Below, in pieces: positions 18,106-27,834 of a stretch of DNA of 64,000 nt. The position numbers were made by a program, and so were the translations under genes. Source of the stretch: DATDYQ01 sp035288965 (lineage in GTDB: Archaea > Nanobdellota > Nanobdellia > SCGC-AAA011-G17 > JAGVZF01); NCBI GenBank assembly GCA_035288965.1, contig DATDYQ010000104.1:1-64000 (forward strand), given 5' to 3'. Under the pieces are notes generated by a model, which had not been told where the DNA came from, did no database searches, and saw only the letters and a list, made by a program, of their open reading frames with translations. The stretch's first letter is position 1; each line of letters starts with the position of its first letter.

Positions 18106-19148
18106 AAATATTAACAATATTATTGCCTGGAATAGGAAATACCTTATTATTTACCCCAACATTAAGATCATTAAAGAAACATTTTCCCAATTCGGAAATC
18201 ACAGCTTTGGTAATGTATAAAGGCTCACAAGAGATATTGGAAGGAAATCCATATGTTGATAAAATAATATTTTATCCATTCATGAAAAGGGGGCACATTA
18301 AATCACTATTTTTTGTGCTAAAACAAAGATTTCAAAACTATGATATATCCATTTTAGCTTATCCTGCCAATAGATTTCAATATTCTCTTATTGGATTTTT
18401 AATAGGGGCAAAAACTAAGATAACTCATTTATATGATCATAATAAATTATTCTCTGCAAGTTTCTTTTATTCTAAAAAACTTCCCTTGGATAAAAATTTA
18501 CATGAAGTAGAAGAAAATTTAAACTTGTTAAAACTATTAAATATAAATGCTCTAGAAGAAGATAAGTCAATTTTTCTAAAGTTAGATAAAGAACATGAAA
18601 ATTTTACATCAGATTTTATAAAAACGAATAAACTAAAGGGGAAAAAATTAGTTGGTATTCATGCTGGCTCTTCTGTTTTATCTGGAATGATAAACAAAAG
18701 ATGGCCAAAGGAAAGATTTATTTCGTTAATAGACAAACTATCAAATAAAAATACCATCTGCTTATTATTTGGTGGAAATGACGAAGCTGATTTAAAAGAA
18801 TGGATATATAAAAACACAAAAAATAAACCTATATTGGTTAATACTCCTTCAGTAAAACATTCTGCATCTTTAATTAAGAAATGTAACCTGTTTATTTCAA
18901 ATGATACTGCATTAATGCACATAGCAGGAGCATTAAATACCCCAACAATAATTCTTGTTGGCCCTGTTGCGAGGAAGACATTACCTCAGGGAGATATTCA
19001 CACCGCAATATTTAAAAATCTACCCTGTCAGCCTTGTTACAGAATCGGGGACACAATGAAATGTGTCTTAAATATAAATTATAAATGTCTTAAAGATATA
19101 ACAGTAGATGAGGTTTACAATATAGCATGGAAGAAATTAAGGGTATAA
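18102..19148 (+). CDS. Glycosyltransferase family 9 (heptosyltransferase-like)
   Basis: 348 aa GT-B protein matching the ADP-heptose:LPS heptosyltransferase family: LLPGIGNTLLFTPTLRSLKK at the N-terminus, IHAGSS, KRWPKERF, LLFGGNDE, and the C-terminal FISNDTALMHIAGALNTP with ILVGP. The PCQPCYRIGDTMKC segment near the C-terminus is the Cys-rich tail common in GT9. A second GT9, fused to a GT2, lies at 22235 beside an HldE-like kinase. GT9 enzymes are mostly bacterial, so lateral transfer is possible. It is translationally coupled to the GT2 upstream. Confidence 0.82.
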   Translation: MKILTILLPGIGNTLLFTPTLRSLKKHFPNSEITALVMYKGSQEILEGNPYVDKIIFYPFMKRGHIKSLFFVLKQRFQNYDISILAYPANRFQYSLIGFLIGAKTKITHLYDHNKLFSASFFYSKKLPLDKNLHEVEENLNLLKLLNINALEEDKSIFLKLDKEHENFTSDFIKTNKLKGKKLVGIHAGSSVLSGMINKRWPKERFISLIDKLSNKNTICLLFGGNDEADLKEWIYKNTKNKPILVNTPSVKHSASLIKKCNLFISNDTALMHIAGALNTPTIILVGPVARKTLPQGDIHTAIFKNLPCQPCYRIGDTMKCVLNINYKCLKDITVDEVYNIAWKKLRV

Positions 19149-19678
19149 CAACAATAGAAAAAGATTCTTTTTGTGTTCAACAGCAAAATAGAATTATTAG
19201 GGACACAATAGAATTAATTAATAAAAAAGAGCTTAACATATTACAATTAGGTTGCAATTTTATTGAAAATTCATTATTACTAACAAAAAACGAAAAATAT
19301 AAGATAATCTTAATCGATGATAAAAATGAAACAATTAATTCCGATAAATTAAACATTTCAAAATCATCATTAACAAAAACGAACTTTGAGGATAACACTT
19401 TTGATCTAACATTTAACATAGATATAATAAATAAAACCCAAGATCCATTAAATATAATTAAAGAAATGGTAAGGATAACAAGAAAATATGGTATGATCTT
19501 ATTAATATTTCCAGGTGATTTTGATATAAAAAAGGTAATAAAAGATATAAACATTAATTTAATAGATGTAAAAATTCCAAATTTAGATGCAAAGCTAGCT
19601 GAATATGGGAACTTCAAAACTTCAAAAAATCCCTTAAGTAAAAGTGGGAAAAATTATTTAATAATGTTCAAGGTTTAG
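19127..19678 (+). CDS. Degenerate SAM methyltransferase-like protein
   Basis: 183 aa. The order of elements resembles a class I methyltransferase: a NILQLGCNF strand where motif I should be, an acidic IILIDDKNE at motif II, and KTNFEDNTFDLTFNIDIIN at motif IV. The glycine-rich motif I (GxGxG) is missing, so it may not bind SAM or may be inactive. It starts inside the end of the GT9 gene (22-nt overlap) and ends overlapping the convergent gene by 11 nt. Very Ile/Asn/Lys-rich. Confidence 0.5.
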   Translation: MEEIKGITTIEKDSFCVQQQNRIIRDTIELINKKELNILQLGCNFIENSLLLTKNEKYKIILIDDKNETINSDKLNISKSSLTKTNFEDNTFDLTFNIDIINKTQDPLNIIKEMVRITRKYGMILLIFPGDFDIKKVIKDININLIDVKIPNLDAKLAEYGNFKTSKNPLSKSGKNYLIMFKV

Positions 19679-21182
19679 GGAATTCATAAATTACTGCTAA
19701 TGCTTGTTTTTGTTCCTGATCTGCGAAATATGCCTGCACAGGTTTTAATCCATGTTTCTCAGGATATTCAAAATAAGCCTGTCCGGAATTCTCAAATATA
19801 GAAACAACAAAATATCTTGGTTTATATTTATTAATTTCATTTTCTTCATAAGCATATCTTGTCTCTCTTTCAGAATAATAAGTATTTTGCGGTATAGAAT
19901 TGCTTATGACAATCTCTCCCTTATTTGAATTTTCTTTTATCCATATTCCAACCAATTTTATTGGTTCGTATGAGCTAACTTTATTTTTTATTAATGCATC
20001 ACTATATCTTAATTGTTGGAAACCAACTATCAATATTATTAACACAACAAAACCAATTGCAATTCTCTTGTCAAATTTTTTAGTATAATCAGATATCCAC
20101 ATTAATGCTTTCGCAGCTATAATAAACACTGCAGGAAAGACAACTATAAGATACCTATCTTCTCCTCGCCCGCTTGTATTTATAGCAACATATGTTAATA
20201 ATATTAAAGGTATTAATATCCATAATAACAAAAATAAATCCTTTTTCAATTCAATGTTTTTATCTTTTATCATTAAATCAAAGCCCAAAATAAGATTAAT
20301 CAATAAATATAATAATCCTAATAAAAATGTGATAAGTAAAACTATTTGAAGATAAGTTGGAAACATTTTTAGATAAACATTCCAAGCAGAATAAACAGCT
20401 TTTGTTTCAGGATTTGCAATGCTTGCTTGTACCGCTGCCAATCTAGGTATCGGGGCTCCTAACGTAGCCATAGAATAAAAGATATAAGGCAACAATAATA
20501 TTAATATTATTATCGCTGCTATCCATACTTTTCTATTCTTCAAGAATTTAAATTTATCTGTTATCAATAGATATATCAACATCACTAATCCAATAAATCC
20601 AACAGCATAATAACTCAAAAATCCTATTAAAATAGATAATCCGGAAAATAAAAGGTATTTAAGATTTATTTCTTTCACATAACCCTTCCAAAAACAATAA
20701 ACGGCAACTGTAACAAAAGCTAATGTTGGTGCTTCTGACATGAATCTTAAAGAATAAAATAAATGTAGATAAAAAACAGATAAAAATGCTGTTGCAATAA
20801 TCCCGATTTTTTTATCAAAAATTTCTTTTCCTAAAAGATATGTAAAAATAACTGCCACTATTGAAAATAATGTTTCAATAAGTCTAATAAAAAATTCAGA
20901 AGCTCCTATCTTAAATAATAATCCCCAAAATAAGGGTAATAAAGGTTCTCTATATGGAAACCATCCTGTATTTGGTGTATTAAAAGCATAATGTTTTGCC
21001 TGCAACATCATCTCAGCTTCATCCCACCATAATGGTTGATGGGAAGCAACAAATAAATAATAAAGTCTTATTATAATCCCAATGCTAATAACAACCAATG
21101 CTATTATGTTTAATTTATCACTAAAAAATCCTTTTTTCTGTTCTTTAGTTTCAATTTTAATCTCTGTAGGTTTAACTTCCAT
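19668..21182 (-). CDS. Membrane glycosyltransferase, GT39/PMT-like (GT-C)
   Basis: 504 aa with about 11-12 membrane helices. The first outer loop carries WWDEAEMMLQAKHY (D54-E55), the catalytic acidic pair of the ArnT/PMT (GT39/GT83) class, followed by FPYREPLLPLFWGLLF. A short soluble C-terminal tail follows. It should use a polyprenyl-phosphate sugar donor at the outer face. It is the last gene of the long minus-strand block down from 27814, separated from hldE-like by 69 nt. Confidence 0.75.
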   Translation of the reverse strand: MEVKPTEIKIETKEQKKGFFSDKLNIIALVVISIGIIIRLYYLFVASHQPLWWDEAEMMLQAKHYAFNTPNTGWFPYREPLLPLFWGLLFKIGASEFFIRLIETLFSIVAVIFTYLLGKEIFDKKIGIIATAFLSVFYLHLFYSLRFMSEAPTLAFVTVAVYCFWKGYVKEINLKYLLFSGLSILIGFLSYYAVGFIGLVMLIYLLITDKFKFLKNRKVWIAAIIILILLLPYIFYSMATLGAPIPRLAAVQASIANPETKAVYSAWNVYLKMFPTYLQIVLLITFLLGLLYLLINLILGFDLMIKDKNIELKKDLFLLLWILIPLILLTYVAINTSGRGEDRYLIVVFPAVFIIAAKALMWISDYTKKFDKRIAIGFVVLIILIVGFQQLRYSDALIKNKVSSYEPIKLVGIWIKENSNKGEIVISNSIPQNTYYSERETRYAYEENEINKYKPRYFVVSIFENSGQAYFEYPEKHGLKPVQAYFADQEQKQALAVIYEFPKP

Positions 21183-21251
21183 TTTTATTTCTTTAATATT
21201 CTAACTTAAATATGTTTTTATTAATCTTAAATATAGAGAATTAAGAATATA

Positions 21252-22229
21252 TTATTTTTTATCTAAACTTGCTAACAATTCATCTAAAGTTAATGTTGCT
21301 GTTCCAACTTTGCCAATAACTACTGCTGCAGCATGGTTTGCAACAGACATAGAATCTTTAACTCCTAATTCAGAAGCTAATCCCAAGGAAAATATAGCTA
21401 ATGCAGTATCTCCCGCTCCAGAAAGATCATATACTGGAACACTTTTTCCTTTAGAATGATGATAAAGCCCTTCTTGCCCAAAAAATTTCATTCCTTCTTT
21501 ACCACAAGTAATAACGACCCCACCAGTCCAATATTTAGATATAAGCTTTCTACCAACATGATTTATATGCTTATTTTTGTCTAGTCCTGTTATCTCTCTT
21601 GCCTCTTTAGAATTTAACATTAAAAAATCCATATCATAATAAATACTAGCATTTATTGGTTTAGGTTCAACAATAAATAATTTCTTTCTTCTTTTAGCTT
21701 CCATTCTCAAAAATTTTACCAATGTTTTAGTAATAATCCCTTTACCATAATCTGATATTAAATATACATCTGCATCTAAATCAGATTCCCTAAAATGATT
21801 TATTAAAATATTAGTTTGATCTCTATTCAATCTTGTGTCCATTTCTTCATCGAATCTAGCAATTAAATCTTCATCATCTGCTATAAGCCTATTTTTTGTT
21901 GTGGTTATTCTATCCCTTAATGAAATGATTCTAGATTTAATTCCATTATAAGAAACTAAATCATAAACCACTTTCCCTGACTTATCATTTCCCATAACAC
22001 CATACAAATAAGCTGTAGCCCCAAGACTTGCAATATTACTTGCCGTATTCCCCGCACCCCCCAAAACATCAGAATGTCCTGTAACTTTTACTAGATTGGT
22101 TGCGCGTCTCTCTGGGTTTAATCTCTCTATCTCTCCTAAAATATAATGATCTAGCATTACATCTCCAACAATTAAAATTTTCCTTTCAGGGAATGTTCTG
22201 ACAACTTCTTTTACTCTTTCTATGTTCAT
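21252..22229 (-). CDS. PfkB-family sugar kinase, HldE N-terminal-domain (heptose-7-phosphate kinase) type
   Basis: 325 aa ribokinase-fold protein. LIVGDVMLDHYILGEIERL, the GGAGNTASNIASLGA motif, VYLISDYGKGII, PKPINASIYYDMDFLMLN, and DLSGAGDTALAIF match RfaE1/HldE domain I, which phosphorylates D-glycero-D-manno-heptose-7-P at C1. The nucleotidyltransferase half of HldE is absent. A longer TTG start (22262) is open, but the ATG at 22229 follows an AGTGATT Shine-Dalgarno that overlaps the preceding stop. It sits directly downstream of a GT9-containing fusion, the natural user of an activated heptose. Confidence 0.85.
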   Translation of the reverse strand: MNIERVKEVVRTFPERKILIVGDVMLDHYILGEIERLNPERRATNLVKVTGHSDVLGGAGNTASNIASLGATAYLYGVMGNDKSGKVVYDLVSYNGIKSRIISLRDRITTTKNRLIADDEDLIARFDEEMDTRLNRDQTNILINHFRESDLDADVYLISDYGKGIITKTLVKFLRMEAKRRKKLFIVEPKPINASIYYDMDFLMLNSKEAREITGLDKNKHINHVGRKLISKYWTGGVVITCGKEGMKFFGQEGLYHHSKGKSVPVYDLSGAGDTALAIFSLGLASELGVKDSMSVANHAAAVVIGKVGTATLTLDELLASLDKK

Positions 22230-22234
22230 ATTAA

Positions 22235-24124
22235 TCACTTTGTACTTTCTACTCTTTCCCAAGCATCATTATAATGTTTTCTTATTAACCTAGTATCGTA
22301 ATAAACACTAATCCACATATATAATCTAGCAAAGAATAGCCTTAGTGTCCACCAAAATTCTCTCAAATCTTGAGGGTAAGATAAGGCCCAAAATGTTCCA
22401 ATAAATACTTCATTAAAAAAAGATTTAACTCTTGGAAAATCAGGAGCGTGTTTTGTTAATGTTTCATGTGCCTTCGCAGTTCTTTTTCTTTGTTTAAACC
22501 ATTCATTAAAATTATCAGGGTTCTTAACAAACACTTTAGCCTCTTTTACATATTTAATTTTATATCCTCTTTTCCAAAAATAATAAGGGATTATACTATC
22601 TTCAGCTACATCTAATGGAATCTTGTTGATTATATTGTTTCTGAAAGCAAATAAATACCCAGAACATTCTAAAAATTTTCCTTGCTCAGATAATTTTTTC
22701 CTGATTTTATGAGCTCCTGCATCAGCCAATAAATGGCTCCAATATCCAAATATATCCTCTTTACTATTCGATGAAACAATTCTTCCCGTTACACATCCTG
22801 TTTTAAGGTCAAAAAAAGATCTAGCAATTTCATTAATTGAGTTTTCTCCCAGAACAACATCACCATCTGTAAAAATCAAGATATCTCCTTTTAATTCTTT
22901 AAATAATAAATTTATTGCATAACTTTTTCCTGTTCCAGGATCTTTAAAGTATTTTATATTCTGTTTTTTATTTAGTTTATTAAATAATGTTTTAGCTTCT
23001 TCATCTGGACTTGCTATAATAATTTCATAGTCGTAATCTATTTGTTGTTTTATTATAGAATCAATAGCCTTTGGCAAATTAGGTTCTTTAAAAGAAGTAA
23101 CAATAATTGATAATTTATTTTTTATTAACCTATTCGCAGCATTAACAATATTATCTACATTCATCTTATTCATACTTTGGCAGTCTGGTTTATAACAACA
23201 TAAACAATTAGAATTTGGCGTTAATCTTATACCTTGTCCATACAAATCTAATTCGGCAGCAGAAGTTGGACCAACTAAAACGACAACTTTTCTTTTCAGA
23301 GCTACAGCTAAATGTAATCCTAAGCTGTCGCTGGTTACAAAAACATTACAAATAGCTATTAATGCTGGAAATTCAAAAAGATCATTGCCACATCCCGTAT
23401 TTATTATAGGGACTTTGCTTAAAGAAATAATATTGTCATTTCTTTCTATCTCATCCTGCCCGCCAAACAGCAATATTTTATATTTATAATTTTTATACAA
23501 CATTTCAGCAAGTTTTGCTGTCTTTTCTATGCTTAATTTCTTTGATGGCCAAACTCCCCCCGATCCTGTATTAACCCCTATAACAATATCATCCTCTCTT
23601 ATATTATATCTTCTCTTAAAATCATTTAAAAATTTTCCTTGTTCCCTATTTAATTTTAAATTCATAAAAGTCTTATCGTAATCCACTCCAACCATATCGC
23701 TAATAATTTGTTGGTACGTTTTCTTATTTTTCTTTTTGAGAATATCATTTTGAGGTTTCTTGCCTAATTTGCTCATATCATACCATTCTTTTGCGCTCTC
23801 AGATGGGACAACTTTAAGATTTTTATCTAAATAGTTTCCAATGATTTTTCCAGTTTTAATCTTAGTAGCCAATGCACAAGCTTCAAAATCTTCATCCAGA
23901 TTAATAACAATATCAAAGTACATTCCTTCTAAATATCTTAAATTAATCTTGCTGTAATAAACTGCCTCATCAACAAATTTATTGTCTTTTATTAATGAAT
24001 AAGCATTCTTCTTGGTAAGCCAATAAATCTCTGTGTATCTATATTTTTCTTTTAATGCTGGAAGTATTGTGGTTGTCCTTACAACATCTCCCATAGCTCC
24101 TAATTTAATTATAAGAATTTTCAT
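22235..24124 (-). CDS. Fusion: GT9 (heptosyltransferase-like) plus GT2 glycosyltransferase
   Basis: 629 aa. Residues 1-335 are GT9: IIKLGAMGDVVRTTTILPAL, GVNTGSGGVWPSKK, LLFGGQDE, FVTSDSLGLHLAVALKRK and VVVLVGPTSAAE, then a Cys cluster. From residue 339 a GT2 domain begins (SIIVTSFKEPNLPKAIDSI), with FTDGDVVLGE as the DxD motif and CSGYLFAFR further on. Both halves look complete. Such a protein could add two consecutive sugars, one perhaps heptose. The heptose-kinase-like gene follows after 5 nt. Confidence 0.83.
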   Translation of the reverse strand: MKILIIKLGAMGDVVRTTTILPALKEKYRYTEIYWLTKKNAYSLIKDNKFVDEAVYYSKINLRYLEGMYFDIVINLDEDFEACALATKIKTGKIIGNYLDKNLKVVPSESAKEWYDMSKLGKKPQNDILKKKNKKTYQQIISDMVGVDYDKTFMNLKLNREQGKFLNDFKRRYNIREDDIVIGVNTGSGGVWPSKKLSIEKTAKLAEMLYKNYKYKILLFGGQDEIERNDNIISLSKVPIINTGCGNDLFEFPALIAICNVFVTSDSLGLHLAVALKRKVVVLVGPTSAAELDLYGQGIRLTPNSNCLCCYKPDCQSMNKMNVDNIVNAANRLIKNKLSIIVTSFKEPNLPKAIDSIIKQQIDYDYEIIIASPDEEAKTLFNKLNKKQNIKYFKDPGTGKSYAINLLFKELKGDILIFTDGDVVLGENSINEIARSFFDLKTGCVTGRIVSSNSKEDIFGYWSHLLADAGAHKIRKKLSEQGKFLECSGYLFAFRNNIINKIPLDVAEDSIIPYYFWKRGYKIKYVKEAKVFVKNPDNFNEWFKQRKRTAKAHETLTKHAPDFPRVKSFFNEVFIGTFWALSYPQDLREFWWTLRLFFARLYMWISVYYDTRLIRKHYNDAWERVESTK

Positions 24125-24155
24125 GATAATGAGATATAGGAAAATTTAATAAACC

Positions 24156-25280
24156 TTACTCTAAATATATATTCATAACCCTTTTAGCTATTTTATCCCA
24201 ATCATATTGCTTAGATTTATTAACATTATTCTTGCCTATTTTCTCTCTCAATTTCTTGTTATCAACTAACTTTATCACATTACCTTTTAAACAACTTATA
24301 TCTCCATAATCACAAAAAAATCCATTTTCCTTATCTTTCATCTCATAAGGAATACCATTCACAGGACTTGCAACTACCGATAATCCACAAGCAAAAGCTT
24401 CAAATAAAGTTAAAGGCAATCCCTCTCTAAAGCTAGGCATAACATAAACTTCACTTGCTTGATACATTTTAACAACTTCTTTTCTATCTCTTATCGCTCC
24501 CAAAATCTTTATCCTTTTGTCAGCTAATTTTTTAACTTCTTCTAACATTCCTTCATCAGGTCCAACAATAACAAAATCTAGATCTTTTCTTTCATTTAAT
24601 AAGTCATTAGCCATTAAAACAAACTTATCTACACCTTTTGTTTTATTCAATCTTCCAAAAAATAATATCAATTTTCCTTTAATTCCATATTTCTTCTTGA
24701 AATCATTATTTTTTATTTTCTTAAAAAATTCCTTGCCCATTCCATTTGGTATAACTTCAATCTTTCCTTTTCCGCCGTATTTTTCAATGAATTGTATTTC
24801 CCAAGGTGTTATCGCAATTATCTTATCAGTCCATCTAAAACTTAATCTCATAAAGGTATTATAAACAATTCCCAGTAATATTTTAGCAAAAAAACTTCTG
24901 TTTTCCGTAGTCCATGGGCAATGCGTAGTATGAATTAACTTTATTCCTCTAAATTTCGCGTTTAAAGCTCCGAAAAATTGATGAGCATGTCCTGCAACAT
25001 GTGTATGGATAATATCAAACTTTTCTTTATTGAGTTTAAATAAAACGCTTGGCCAAAAAGTAGAGAAATTAGCAACTTTAAACCAAGAATAACATCTATG
25101 AAGATGAATTCCATCAATTATCTCTTCTTTAACCTTTAATCTTTCTTTCTTATCGGAATCAACAGTATAAACATGAACTTCATGTCCTTGCTTAATATAT
25201 CTTTGAGCTAATTCATAAATTACTTGTGCTGGTCCATCCACAGCAGGAAAAAAATATGAGCATAAATAAGCTATTTTCAT
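24156..25280 (-). CDS. Glycosyltransferase family 4 (GT-B)
   Basis: 374 aa, usual GT4 length. The N-terminal acceptor domain starts MKIAYLCSYFFPAVDGPAQV and has IHTHVAGHAHQFFG. The C-terminal donor domain has VIPNGMGKEFF, ILFFGRLNKTKGVDKF, VIVGPDEG and the EX7E motif in FREGLPLTLFEAFACGLSVV. It is a retaining nucleotide-sugar transferase on the cytosolic face. It is 1 nt from the GT2 gene upstream and 31 nt from the GT9-GT2 fusion downstream. Confidence 0.88.
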   Translation of the reverse strand: MKIAYLCSYFFPAVDGPAQVIYELAQRYIKQGHEVHVYTVDSDKKERLKVKEEIIDGIHLHRCYSWFKVANFSTFWPSVLFKLNKEKFDIIHTHVAGHAHQFFGALNAKFRGIKLIHTTHCPWTTENRSFFAKILLGIVYNTFMRLSFRWTDKIIAITPWEIQFIEKYGGKGKIEVIPNGMGKEFFKKIKNNDFKKKYGIKGKLILFFGRLNKTKGVDKFVLMANDLLNERKDLDFVIVGPDEGMLEEVKKLADKRIKILGAIRDRKEVVKMYQASEVYVMPSFREGLPLTLFEAFACGLSVVASPVNGIPYEMKDKENGFFCDYGDISCLKGNVIKLVDNKKLREKIGKNNVNKSKQYDWDKIAKRVMNIYLE

Positions 25281-25281
25281 T

Positions 25282-26154
25282 TCAATACTTCCTGAAAGCT
25301 TCTTTCACTCCATCCCGACTTCCTTTGTAAACTGATTTTATTAAATTGAATTGTCTTCTAAAAATAAATAATATAGCTTGAACTTGAATTATCACAATAA
25401 AATGTATTAATAAAAATAATAAAAACCTGAATAATTTCAAATGTTTCTTTAATAATATTATCCTATTTCGATATAAATAATAAACAACAAATTTATTCTT
25501 CTTTCCACCCGAGCTTCCGTAAACTTTATGATAAACTTTGGCATTCGGATTGATATAAGCCTTAAATCCCCTTTCATACGCCTTAAAAATTAAATCTTCT
25601 GTCTCACAATACATAAAGAAATTCTCGTCATACATTCCAACTTCCTTTATGATTTTATTACTTATTAACAAAGCACATGCGTCCAAATATTCATTCTTCT
25701 TTAGTTCAGCTGGAGCATAATAATCTTTTATCGGTTTAGCAATCCCTGTTATAAAATCTAATTTTCCACCTAATGAATCTAAATCCTTTGAATAATAATT
25801 AAATATCGCACTTCCCACAAACCCGATTCTTTCATCTTTAATTGCAACATTAACTAACTCTTTTAATAAAAATCTATCGACAACTGCATCGCTGTTTAAT
25901 AATAAGTAATAATCATAGTTTTTATTCTCTCTTATCGCTAAATTAACAGCTCCTGTAATTCCTGAATTTACTTTATTTTTCATTAATTTAACATTTTTAA
26001 TCTTCTTTAGTTTTTCTATGCTTTTACTAGCATTATCTACAATTAATATTTCATAATTTTTATATTCTAATCTTCTTATGCTCTCAATTAATTCAATCGT
26101 ATCATCTTCTGTATTATAATTTACAATTATTATCAAAACTTCAGGTTCTTTCAT
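25282..26154 (-). CDS. Glycosyltransferase family 2, rhamnosyltransferase-like
   Basis: 290 aa. IIIVNYNTEDDTIELIES opens the GT-A domain, then ILIVDNASK, LLLNSDAVVD (DxD-equivalent) and DENFFMYCETEDLIFKAYE, the E-D motif of WbbL/RfbF-type enzymes. One or two C-terminal hydrophobic segments (about 235-260) suggest membrane attachment. It probably extends the lipid-linked glycan; the donor is not determined. Confidence 0.8.
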   Translation of the reverse strand: MKEPEVLIIIVNYNTEDDTIELIESIRRLEYKNYEILIVDNASKSIEKLKKIKNVKLMKNKVNSGITGAVNLAIRENKNYDYYLLLNSDAVVDRFLLKELVNVAIKDERIGFVGSAIFNYYSKDLDSLGGKLDFITGIAKPIKDYYAPAELKKNEYLDACALLISNKIIKEVGMYDENFFMYCETEDLIFKAYERGFKAYINPNAKVYHKVYGSSGGKKNKFVVYYLYRNRIILLKKHLKLFRFLLFLLIHFIVIIQVQAILFIFRRQFNLIKSVYKGSRDGVKEAFRKY

Positions 26155-26188
26155 AAAAATATTAAGAACAATAAGCTTTTAAAACTAA

Positions 26189-27058
26189 TTATCCGATTGC
26201 AATTAATACTGTTCCAAAAATCATAATTAAAGCAGCTACAACATTCTTTATTATTCCTTTTTCTTTAAAGAAAATATATCCATAAATTATGCTAAAAACA
26301 ATGCTTAATCTTTTTACAGATATCATATAAGCATTTAATGTTAAACTCTGCGCTTTGAAAGAAGCTAAGCTCATTAAAGCACTCAAGGTTCCTATTATTA
26401 ATAATATCCATATGTTAGTTTTACTAGCTGTCCTTATTGGATTTTCTTTAAATCTTATCATTATATATAATGTAGATACAATGCAGATTGAAATTATAGC
26501 CAATCCAGAAACAGCTAATGGGTTTTTTGTTTGATTTATTAAAATTTTATATAATGGGGTTACAACAGCATATAAAAAAGCAGCTATCAACATGTAAATT
26601 GATCCCTTATCTCTAAATAAACTTCTAATCGGTTGAAATGAAATAAATCCCCCTTCTGTTTTTATTATATAAGATCCAAGAAATATTAAAAAAATTCCGC
26701 TAGCTCCCAGTAAGGATGGTATTTCATTCAAAAAAATCCATGATATTATTGTTAAAAAAACAGGTGTAAAACTCAAAAAAGGAACGGTTATAGCTAATCC
26801 GGATATCTTAATCGCCTTTACATATAATATTATAGCTATCATCTCTAAAATTCCTGTAATAAAAAGCAAGAAAATTGATAATAAGTTTAAATTAGGAATC
26901 TTTACAATAAACAAGGTAATTATAATGATCGGTAAAGAAAAAAACCATACTGCCCATGAAACGATATAATCATTATATTTATTTAAAGCTAGTTTCTGAA
27001 CTAGATTATTCGTAGCGGTACTTAGTGCTGCAAATAAGGATAGTATTAGCCATAGCAT
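26189..27058 (-). CDS. EamA/DMT-family membrane transporter
   Basis: 289 aa with ten predicted helices in two EamA repeats. The first repeat ends near ILEMIAIILYVKAIKI and the second near SLASFKAQSLTLNAY. EamA proteins export metabolites or move nucleotide sugars or lipid-linked aminoarabinose. In this cluster a role in moving a glycan precursor is plausible but not shown. It sits alone between HAD phosphatase and GT2, with small gaps on both sides. Confidence 0.78.
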   Translation of the reverse strand: MLWLILSLFAALSTATNNLVQKLALNKYNDYIVSWAVWFFSLPIIIITLFIVKIPNLNLLSIFLLFITGILEMIAIILYVKAIKISGLAITVPFLSFTPVFLTIISWIFLNEIPSLLGASGIFLIFLGSYIIKTEGGFISFQPIRSLFRDKGSIYMLIAAFLYAVVTPLYKILINQTKNPLAVSGLAIISICIVSTLYIMIRFKENPIRTASKTNIWILLIIGTLSALMSLASFKAQSLTLNAYMISVKRLSIVFSIIYGYIFFKEKGIIKNVVAALIMIFGTVLIAIG

Positions 27059-27142
27059 AAAGTTTTATTTTATATAATATTTATATACTTTATCTTTTTA
27101 TTACCAAAAATATAATAACAAATCCATTAAAAAATTGATAAT

Positions 27143-27814
27143 CTAAATGATTAAACCAAATTTTCCCAAAACATCTTCTAGCGTATTTCTTCTATAATCA
27201 AATTGTACAGAATTTATTCCTAATTTTCTGGCCCCTTTTACATATTCTTTATTATCATCAATAAAAAGAGTTTCTTCTGGTTTGCTTCCCAATCTTTGTA
27301 ATGCATTTTTATATATTATAGGATCTGGTTTTGCACATCTATCTTCAGAAGAAAATGTCAAATAATCTGAATTAAATCCATTAAAGAATTCAACATCTTT
27401 ATAATAATTAAGAATAGATTCTGTTATGTTCGATAATATTCCTACTTTTATCCCACCTTTAGCTATTTTTTTTGCTATTTCTACATTGTTTCCTATAACT
27501 AATCTTTCTCTACCTTGAATATAAAATGGCTTACTAAATAAATCCACACTATCACCTCTTAATAATATATTATCAGAAACTCCATTTCTCCTTCTTTGTT
27601 CGCCAAATGCTCTTTCTAGCCTGCTAACAGCTTCTTCATAAGTAATTCGACCCCTATTTAGATCTACAAGAACTGTATCTTTCAAAACTTTAGCCATTTC
27701 TTGTTGTGGAACATTATACAAAGAGCTAAGATGATTTAGTATTAAATCATATCCTTCAATAACTAACACATTAGCCATATCAAAGAGCACTGTTGTTATT
27801 TTTGTTTTAAACAT
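27143..27814 (-). CDS. HAD-superfamily phosphatase (YihX/NanP-like)
   Basis: 223 aa HAD subfamily IA protein. Motif I is LFDMANVL: the nucleophile Asp is present and the second Asp is replaced, as in the FDLGNVI form of YihX-like sugar phosphatases. Motif II is GILSNIT, motif III includes AKPDPIIYKNAL, and motif IV is TLFIDDNKEYVKGA. The cap is alpha-helical. Divergent from the nonulosonic acid genes at 27894, it is a candidate for removing phosphate from a sugar-phosphate or ulosonate-9-phosphate product (inference). A TATA-like box at 27835-27844 lies 20 nt before the ATG. Confidence 0.78.
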   Translation of the reverse strand: MFKTKITTVLFDMANVLVIEGYDLILNHLSSLYNVPQQEMAKVLKDTVLVDLNRGRITYEEAVSRLERAFGEQRRRNGVSDNILLRGDSVDLFSKPFYIQGRERLVIGNNVEIAKKIAKGGIKVGILSNITESILNYYKDVEFFNGFNSDYLTFSSEDRCAKPDPIIYKNALQRLGSKPEETLFIDDNKEYVKGARKLGINSVQFDYRRNTLEDVLGKFGLII

Positions 27815-27834
27815 ATTATTTTTTAATAAGAAAG

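Noticed and set aside
19177..19617. 146-aa minus-strand open frame
   Set aside because: Antisense to the methyltransferase-like gene at 19127; hydrophobic translation reflects AT-rich reverse reading, with no start signal.
22230..22262. TTG start for the heptose-kinase-like gene
   Set aside because: It lies inside the preceding gene and adds 11 residues not expected for the family; the ATG at 22229 has a Shine-Dalgarno.
27143..27814. HAD protein as inactive because motif I lacks the second Asp
   Set aside because: YihX-like active phosphatases have FDLGNVI at this place, so FDMANVL is compatible with activity.
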